26,755 nt of DNA from Candidatus Pacearchaeota archaeon (GTDB lineage Archaea > Nanobdellota > Nanobdellia > Pacearchaeales > GW2011-AR1), in NCBI GenBank assembly GCA_002688335.1, contig NZCQ01000019.1:1-26755 (forward strand). Direction: 5' to 3'. Positions 21,951 to 26,755 of this stretch are shown in pieces. The notes under the pieces are model-generated. The model searched no databases and was not told the origin of the DNA. It saw only the letters and a program-made list of their open reading frames with translations. Both the position numbers and the translations under genes were made by a program. How positions within the stretch are numbered: position 1 is the stretch's first letter; every line of letters begins with the position of its first letter.

Positions 21951-22809
21951 TCTTTATTTTCCTTTTCTTCCTAAATCTATCCCAAATCATTATGGATGGA
22001 AGATGTCTTAAGACCATCTCAGCAATTATTGGATTCATCGTAAGATCTTCTAACGATGAACGCCTTAAGCTTCTCCTAAGGTCTTCTATGAAATTATCTT
22101 CATTAGGTTCATTAATTTCAACATTACTACTTCCGATAGTTTGTCTAAATCCGTTCAAGACATATTCTAGAGGCCATTTAGGAGTCCTATGCCCTCCGCT
22201 AACAGCAATAGTCCCTACTTCTCCGACCTCTTTATGATCTCTAATTTTCTTAAGATAAAATTCCCAAGCCTTATCATTAGTCCCCAATTTAACAGTAGCA
22301 CTCCCACTATAACTCACAAAAAAATCAACCCTTCTTAATATTTCCTCTCGATAATCTGAATTCATCTTATTTAAGCTATTAACACAGGAAGGACCATTTA
22401 TACCAACAATAGCATTCTTATCCTTAGCTTCCTCTAACATATTCCATCCTTCTTTATCATCTAGATTCCCTTCAACTCCTATGGGTAAGCCGTAGGCCAG
22501 AAAAGTCAATGGATGATCATAAATTCTTGTATTTACTTCCTGAGCTTTAATAAAGTAAACGTCATTTTCTGTGTCATGCATTACTCTATTCTCTCCTCCA
22601 ATAGCCCTAAAATCACTAAGACCATTAACAACATCTTCATATCTATCATCATCAGGCCTAGCCTCCGGAATAGCAACCATTCCCCCTTCTCCAAGCCCTT
22701 TCCTAACCTGCCGAGCAACATAATCAGAACTACTAATCTGCAATGGATCATTATAGAATTTCTTTCCAATCCAATGTTTTCCATCAAATCTTATTCTTCT
22801 ATTAGTCAT
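21943..22809 (-). CDS. Degenerate PHP-like protein lacking metal ligands
   Basis: A 288-residue protein I read as a distant PHP relative. It has the same order of segments as the intact PHP protein at 20755: VYFIKAQEV (like the LVNGQTV strand), AIVGINGPSC where an AHP or AHG motif is expected, DFFVSYSGSA, and IAVSGGHRTPKW where ATSDAHR is expected. The His and Asp metal ligands are largely missing and the HxH motif is absent from the N-terminus. It is likely catalytically inactive or altered. The start is supported by TTTAAA at 22832-22837, centred 25.5 nt upstream. It is first in a two-gene operon. Confidence 0.55.
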   Translation of the reverse strand: MTNRRIRFDGKHWIGKKFYNDPLQISSSDYVARQVRKGLGEGGMVAIPEARPDDDRYEDVVNGLSDFRAIGGENRVMHDTENDVYFIKAQEVNTRIYDHPLTFLAYGLPIGVEGNLDDKEGWNMLEEAKDKNAIVGINGPSCVNSLNKMNSDYREEILRRVDFFVSYSGSATVKLGTNDKAWEFYLKKIRDHKEVGEVGTIAVSGGHRTPKWPLEYVLNGFRQTIGSSNVEINEPNEDNFIEDLRRSLRRSSLEDLTMNPIIAEMVLRHLPSIMIWDRFRKKRKIKNV

Positions 22810-22831
22810 GAAAACTCCAAGGAAAGTCTTA

Positions 22832-22837
22832 TTTAAA
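22832..22837 (-). promoter_or_regulatory. TATA box of the PHP-like operon
   Basis: TTTAAA centred 25.5 nt before the start at 22809. Confidence 0.55.
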
Positions 22838-22868
22838 ATAATTTATATATTAGAGAACATCCACAAAT

Positions 22869-24518
22869 TCACTGCACAACTGGTAATTTCGCTTCAACTT
22901 CCTCGATCTTTCTATGAGGTATAGGTTCTTTAGCTCCTGCCTTTATAGCAACTAAATCTTGCCTAGGGTTATGAAGATTAGCCAACATTCTTTCAACTTG
23001 TTCTTCTGTTAATAATTCTTTATCTCCTTTCCTTTCAGGCTTTCTACTAAAATCCCTCATATGTCCAAAAACTGCAGTCAATCCTTCAAATGTATATTTA
23101 ATATCTTCCCAACTTTTAATTCTGGATTTAGCATGTTGCCATATATACTTAGGATCGAGATAAATCCTATAATTAAGTTTGCACAATCCTTGCACTTCTT
23201 CAGGACTCATTTCAATAGTCTTCATTGCTGGCTGATCCATCGCTAACTTCTCATAATCATCTTTCTCAAATCTCAACCATCCTTCCCTTACTGCCTCTTC
23301 ATATAGGGGAGTTCCAGGATAAGGCATAACAACAGTTGATTGATGAATATCTACCAATCCAGCCGTCATAAGCTTCTTAGCCAGATTAAAAGTCTTCATA
23401 GCATCGTTCTTAGTTTCCCACGGATATCCTGTCATCATTGTTAAGTGACAGACTAATCCAGCATCCTTTGCATCCTTGCAATGTTCAAACACTTTAGAAA
23501 CATCAACCCCCTTATCCAGCTTATCAATGGTTTTCTGACAACCACTCTCAAGCCCGTATTTAAGCAATCTAAAACCAGCCCCCTTCATTAACTTGTACAT
23601 TTCCCTGTCAACCCATCCAAATCTCATATTACAAGAATACATAACTTTTTTATTGTATCCACTTTCAATCATTAGATTACAAAACTTTTCTAGCCATTTT
23701 CCCGGAGGAATTGTTCCAGCATCATCAAAAATTTCCTTAGCTCCAAAATTATCTACTAAATGTTTTACTTCAGCAAATGTATTTTCAGGAGTTCGCTGTT
23801 TATATGCCCCCTTAGGATATAATGCATGATCCCAAACACAAAAAGTACACTTCCCCCAAGCACAATCCCTAGCACTCATGATATAAAATTGCGGCCTTCC
23901 CTTAAGATTAAACTCATCCTGATAATCCATATATTTAGTCAATTCTCTATCGGGAAAAGGAGCATCATTAATATCCCTCTCACTATCCTTATGAAACTCA
24001 AACCTCCCATTCTCAACAATCTCTCCATCTTTTCTATACCAAACACCTTCTGGAGCTCCCCCTTTACCTTCATTAATCCAATTAACAAGATCTATAAACG
24101 CAAAATCATAATACCCCCCATTAATAACGTAATCTACCTTACTATTCTCCAAAGTCTCTCGAGGCAAATAACTTACATGATCTCCACAAATAACAATTTT
24201 CATATTTGGAAATTTTTCCTTCATATGATTTATACTCTTCCAATGTTTCTTAACAACCGGAGCTTTAGTCTCAAATAAAAAAATGTCAGGTTTCTCTTTT
24301 TCAAGCATTTCATCATACTCGTCCCAGTTCATGTCTTCCGCAATAGCATCCCTCCAAATAACTTCATGTCCAGCCTTCTTAACCATGGTTGCAGCAGTCC
24401 CTAAAACAACAGGATACAAGAAAGTCGGCTTTTCAAAGTATTGAAATTGTCTATTCTGACTAAGCAGCGGAGTCCCAAGCGGACTCTGAGTGGGGGGAAA
24501 ACCAACTAATACCTTCAT
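22869..24518 (-). CDS. Cobalamin-binding-type radical SAM protein
   Basis: A 549-residue protein with an N-terminal B12-binding-like Rossmann region (about 1-150; TAATMVKKAGHEVIWRDA, IVICGDH) and a central radical SAM domain. The cluster motif is C219-AWGK-C224-TF-C227: four residues lie between the first two Cys rather than three, a variant known in some cobalamin-type radical SAM proteins. The rest follows the family: IFDDAGT, YSCNMRFG, LLKYGLESG, MTGYPWET. Such enzymes methylate unactivated carbons or remodel lipids, sugars or cofactors; the substrate here is unknown. Unusually for this window the start has a leader with GGTGA at 24525-24529, 6 nt before the ATG. Confidence 0.88.
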   Translation of the reverse strand: MKVLVGFPPTQSPLGTPLLSQNRQFQYFEKPTFLYPVVLGTAATMVKKAGHEVIWRDAIAEDMNWDEYDEMLEKEKPDIFLFETKAPVVKKHWKSINHMKEKFPNMKIVICGDHVSYLPRETLENSKVDYVINGGYYDFAFIDLVNWINEGKGGAPEGVWYRKDGEIVENGRFEFHKDSERDINDAPFPDRELTKYMDYQDEFNLKGRPQFYIMSARDCAWGKCTFCVWDHALYPKGAYKQRTPENTFAEVKHLVDNFGAKEIFDDAGTIPPGKWLEKFCNLMIESGYNKKVMYSCNMRFGWVDREMYKLMKGAGFRLLKYGLESGCQKTIDKLDKGVDVSKVFEHCKDAKDAGLVCHLTMMTGYPWETKNDAMKTFNLAKKLMTAGLVDIHQSTVVMPYPGTPLYEEAVREGWLRFEKDDYEKLAMDQPAMKTIEMSPEEVQGLCKLNYRIYLDPKYIWQHAKSRIKSWEDIKYTFEGLTAVFGHMRDFSRKPERKGDKELLTEEQVERMLANLHNPRQDLVAIKAGAKEPIPHRKIEEVEAKLPVVQ

Positions 24519-24524
24519 TCTTTT

Positions 24525-24529
24525 TCACC
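24525..24529 (-). promoter_or_regulatory. Shine-Dalgarno site of the cobalamin-type radical SAM gene
   Basis: GGTGA on the minus strand, 6 nt before the ATG at 24518; it matches the archaeal anti-Shine-Dalgarno core. The TATA-like TTTTATAT at 24551-24558 lies about 35 nt from the start, leaving a leader of about 10 nt that just contains this site. Confidence 0.45.
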
Positions 24530-24605
24530 TTTTAACCCCTAGCTGTTCCGATATAAAAGCTTTTGTATTATTAACAATCGTTAACTTATTTATGGTATAA
24601 CAATA

Positions 24606-24613
24606 TTTATAAC
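24606..24613 (+). promoter_or_regulatory. TATA box of the unknown gene at 24634
   Basis: TTTATAAC centred 24.5 nt before the ATG at 24634. Confidence 0.5.
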
Positions 24614-24633
24614 AACGAAAAAGATCATATTTT

Positions 24634-25320
24634 ATGGCAAACTATAGGGATGAGGTAGCTCCATGGATAACAAGCTATAAATTTTCTGTGGGAAGTTTAG
24701 AAGATATAGCAAGGGGGATCCCTGATAAAACTGTTTTTGAGGAAGTAAAAACGGGGACTTACAAGGATTTATTGCAGAACAATTCAAGTATATTGTTGCC
24801 AACAGTTCTAGGAGTATATCAACAATCCGAGATAGCTCACGAAACCCCTGATAAAAAGGAAGAAAGACAGAAAATTGAAGACTTACAATCACAAGCAGGG
24901 GTGAAAATGTTATTAAGATTCAAGGGGATTGAAGACAATATGGACCCAAATCTTATTAACATCGCTTACGATCCTTCTGTCTTGACAGAACCCTTAATAA
25001 GAGAGTTATTGGGAGATGAGCTAAAAAGAACGACAGCATCTCCAATAGGTAAACTGCCAAATTTTTATGACAAACCTATTGACGATTTTTATAAATTAAT
25101 AGCAGATTTTATGGGAAATATTGATCAAAAGGATATGGATTTTTGTAGAGATGCTTTTGAAAGAATGAAAAAACCTGCAGAAGATTTATTTGAAAAGTTT
25201 AAATTATATGGATTAACGAGAATGGAATATCTCGCTTTAAAACTAGATCCTGAGATTTCTACAGATCCCAGATTTAATTCAGATATGGTCAGAGATATAA
25301 ATCAACATCCCGATTTATAA
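24634..25320 (+). CDS. Hypothetical helical protein, 228 residues
   Basis: I do not recognise this protein. It is soluble and almost entirely helical, with regularly spaced charged residues, e.g. DKKEERQKIEDLQSQAGVKMLL near 72-93 and a C-terminal helical run DMDFCRDAFERMKKPAEDLFEKFKL. No catalytic motif is seen. It is a leaderless single-gene unit, divergent from the cobalamin-type radical SAM gene and convergent with the frameshifted SDR gene, with about 20 bp between the stops. Confidence 0.6.
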   Translation: MANYRDEVAPWITSYKFSVGSLEDIARGIPDKTVFEEVKTGTYKDLLQNNSSILLPTVLGVYQQSEIAHETPDKKEERQKIEDLQSQAGVKMLLRFKGIEDNMDPNLINIAYDPSVLTEPLIRELLGDELKRTTASPIGKLPNFYDKPIDDFYKLIADFMGNIDQKDMDFCRDAFERMKKPAEDLFEKFKLYGLTRMEYLALKLDPEISTDPRFNSDMVRDINQHPDL

Positions 25321-25342
25321 ATCAGATTCCTATATTCCATAA

Positions 25343-26099
25343 CTACAAATCTTTTTCTGGAGGATGTTCATAAAACAAATGATTAACTAATGAAAGTCCA
25401 GCATCAATCTTTAATACAGTTCCAGTGGTATGCCTAGAAAAATAATCCGAAGCCAAAAAAACAGCCCCTCTAGCAATATATTTAGGATCAATCGATGTGC
25501 CATGTAATGGAGTATCTTGATGTTGTTTTTCTTCCTCCCCAGTATAACCCGGAGCAATCCCATTAACTCTAATATCATAAGGAGCTAATTCCAATGCCAA
25601 CTCTTGTATGGCCATCTTCAGAGCCCCTTTAGAAGCACTATAACTAGGAAATCTCCTGATAACATCTTGATGGACAGAGCTTAGGAAGATTATATTGCCT
25701 CCTTTTTCTTTCATCATCCTCTCGAAAACAAGCTTTGTTAAATACATCGGACCCACAACATTTGTATCATAAATTTTTCTCCAACTATCAACATCAAGCT
25801 CAGATAATCTAACATTTTCATCAGATATTCCCACATTATTGACTAAACAATCTATATTTACATTCCTATTTATTAACAAATTAACTAACCTATCACTATC
25901 TTCAGTTTTTGAAACATCGGAGACAAATCCCTTACTTAATTTATACTCAATTAATTGACTCTCTAACTCTAGACTCATTAACATCTGTAAAATAAACATT
26001 GGCTCCAACATTAGCCATCTCTAGTGCTATGTTTTTACCGATGTTTCTTCCAGCACCAGTAATAAGAACATTCTTACCTTCAAGTAAATTATTAGTCAT
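25343..26099 (-). pseudogene. Classical SDR oxidoreductase with a frameshift near 25973
   Basis: A complete SDR is split over two frames. The first, from the ATG at 26099, encodes MTNNLLEGKNVLITGAGRNI and on to GANVYFTDVNE, holding the nucleotide-binding motif, then stops at 25947. The second, open from 26011, carries the rest: DCLVNNVGIS, IIFLSSVHQ, YSASKGA (YxxxK) and IRVNGIAPGY. The total of 757 bp is one base over 252 codons, so one extra base near 25973 explains it; the intact protein would be 251 residues, normal for the family. A TTTAAG box at 26121-26126 lies 24.5 nt before 26099, confirming that start. A pseudogene or a sequencing error. Confidence 0.75.
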
Positions 26100-26120
26100 A
26101 TAACTAAATAAGATTAATTA

Positions 26121-26126
26121 CTTAAA
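26121..26126 (-). promoter_or_regulatory. TATA-like box of the frameshifted SDR gene
   Basis: TTTAAG on the minus strand, centred 24.5 nt before the start at 26099. Its position supports 26099, not 26011, as the original start. Confidence 0.45.
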
Positions 26127-26141
26127 AATATTTAGATAATT

Positions 26142-26755
26142 TCATTCAACAACCTTATCCCAATATCCTTTTAACATTCCAACCCCATAACTCAGATGGA
26201 TAGTCAAGAAAATAAAAGGAATAATCAAAACACTTAGTAAATCATCATTCCTAAAACCTTCATAAACTGAAAACAAAATTGCTAAAAGAACATAAGCAAG
26301 AAGAGGCAAGAACCACCAAAAACTAATGCTATTTGTATTAATTCCAATAACACCCCCAGTTATAGAAGGATTAGCCAATATTGTCAGAATTAATAATCCT
26401 AAATAAACAGCGAACAAACTTGGGATAAAAAAGAAAGGTTGATTTAACGTTTCAAGAAATCTCTCTTTTTTAGGTCTGAACTTTCCGTAGTTGAAGATCT
26501 GCTTAACTAATGACCTAAAATCGGGTCTTCTTTTATGATGCACAACAATATCCGGACTATAAGCAATTCTAAAACCTTCATTAATAGCATCTGAAATAAA
26601 CTTAGGATCCTCAGCTGGAAACAGATTTTCATCAAATCTCACTTTTTCAACAACCCTTTTCCTACAAACAAGATTAGCGGAAGTTAAATCTTTTTCATCA
26701 GCCTCGAGATTCTTCTCCATCTTGCCATATCTTCCAGAAAGCTTCCAAGCTCCAA
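26142..26755 (-). CDS. Family 2 glycosyltransferase, C-terminal part, 5' end cut by the window
   Basis: The frame stays open to the window's last base, so the N-terminal half is missing; Met at 26720 is internal. Visible residues fit the end of a GT-A glycosyltransferase domain: SANLVCRKRVVEKVRFDENLF, then PAEDPKF with the catalytic ED, then GFRIAYSPDIVVHHKRR. Three or four hydrophobic segments follow (FFFIPSLFAVYLGLLILTIL, FWWFLPLLAYVLLAILFSV, VLIIPFIFLTIHLSYGVGM). Such enzymes sit at the membrane and transfer sugars to lipid-linked glycans. It is the clearest link between the sugar-activation genes here and a surface glycan. Confidence 0.85.
   Translation of the reverse strand, partial: GAWKLSGRYGKMEKNLEADEKDLTSANLVCRKRVVEKVRFDENLFPAEDPKFISDAINEGFRIAYSPDIVVHHKRRPDFRSLVKQIFNYGKFRPKKERFLETLNQPFFFIPSLFAVYLGLLILTILANPSITGGVIGINTNSISFWWFLPLLAYVLLAILFSVYEGFRNDDLLSVLIIPFIFLTIHLSYGVGMLKGYWDKVVE

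Noticed and set aside
23826..24278. 150-codon plus-strand frame inside the cobalamin-type radical SAM gene.
   Set aside because: Antisense to a well-supported gene, rich in Ile/Asn/Pro/Ser and without motif or promoter.
1..26755. CRISPR arrays, insertion sequences, transposases or integrases.
   Set aside because: No regularly spaced direct repeats and no transposase- or integrase-like protein were seen anywhere in the window.

Overview
The window looks archaeal, most likely from a small-genome, AT-rich lineage of the DPANN type (Woesearchaeota or Pacearchaeota would fit). That lineage is an inference. What is seen directly is an AT-rich sequence, mostly short single-gene units on both strands, almost no Shine-Dalgarno sites, and an archaeal TATA box (TTTATAAA, CTTATAAA or TTTAAA) in front of nearly every unit. 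The box centre lies about 25 nt upstream of the start codon, which is the pattern expected of leaderless transcription.

Layout. 1-4465: four radical SAM proteins with Cys-rich C-terminal (SPASM/Twitch-like) regions, the first cut by the window edge, with a 2Fe-2S ferredoxin among them. 4590-6995: a tight operon of a SAM methyltransferase, a transketolase N-terminal half, and a transketolase pyrimidine-domain half fused to a GmhA-like SIS sugar-phosphate isomerase. 7037-10014: an unknown protein, a minus-strand pair (nucleotidyltransferase with AbrB-like N-terminus, Nudix protein) and an NAD-dependent sugar epimerase. 10071-11279: an accessory patch with a toxin-antitoxin-like pair (PBECR-like nuclease candidate, DUF2283), a 21-codon mini-ORF between them, and a frameshifted XRE regulator. 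11439-13279: an HD-domain protein and a divergent APH-like kinase that share one palindromic TATA box. 13280-13676: a gene-free stretch with strong RNA-like inverted repeats. 13677-15218: an HldE-like protein with its two domains in the reverse of the usual bacterial order. 15240-22809: two unknown proteins, an MFS transporter, an SDR with an extra N-terminal domain, a second HD protein, a DUF457-like membrane protein, a PHP protein, and an operon of a degenerate PHP-like protein with a small partner. 22869-26755: a cobalamin-type radical SAM protein, an unknown helical protein, a frameshifted SDR, and the C-terminal part of a family 2 glycosyltransferase cut by the window edge.

How the genes may work together. 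Transketolase makes sedoheptulose 7-phosphate, a GmhA-type isomerase turns it into a heptose 7-phosphate, and an HldE-type protein phosphorylates and nucleotidylates it. An NAD-dependent epimerase, SDRs, a methyltransferase, radical SAM enzymes and a glycosyltransferase are the kind of genes that tailor and transfer such a sugar. The best reading is a nucleotide-activated heptose or modified-sugar pathway feeding a surface glycan. A GmhB-type HAD phosphatase is not visible; the HD proteins are possible but unproven substitutes.
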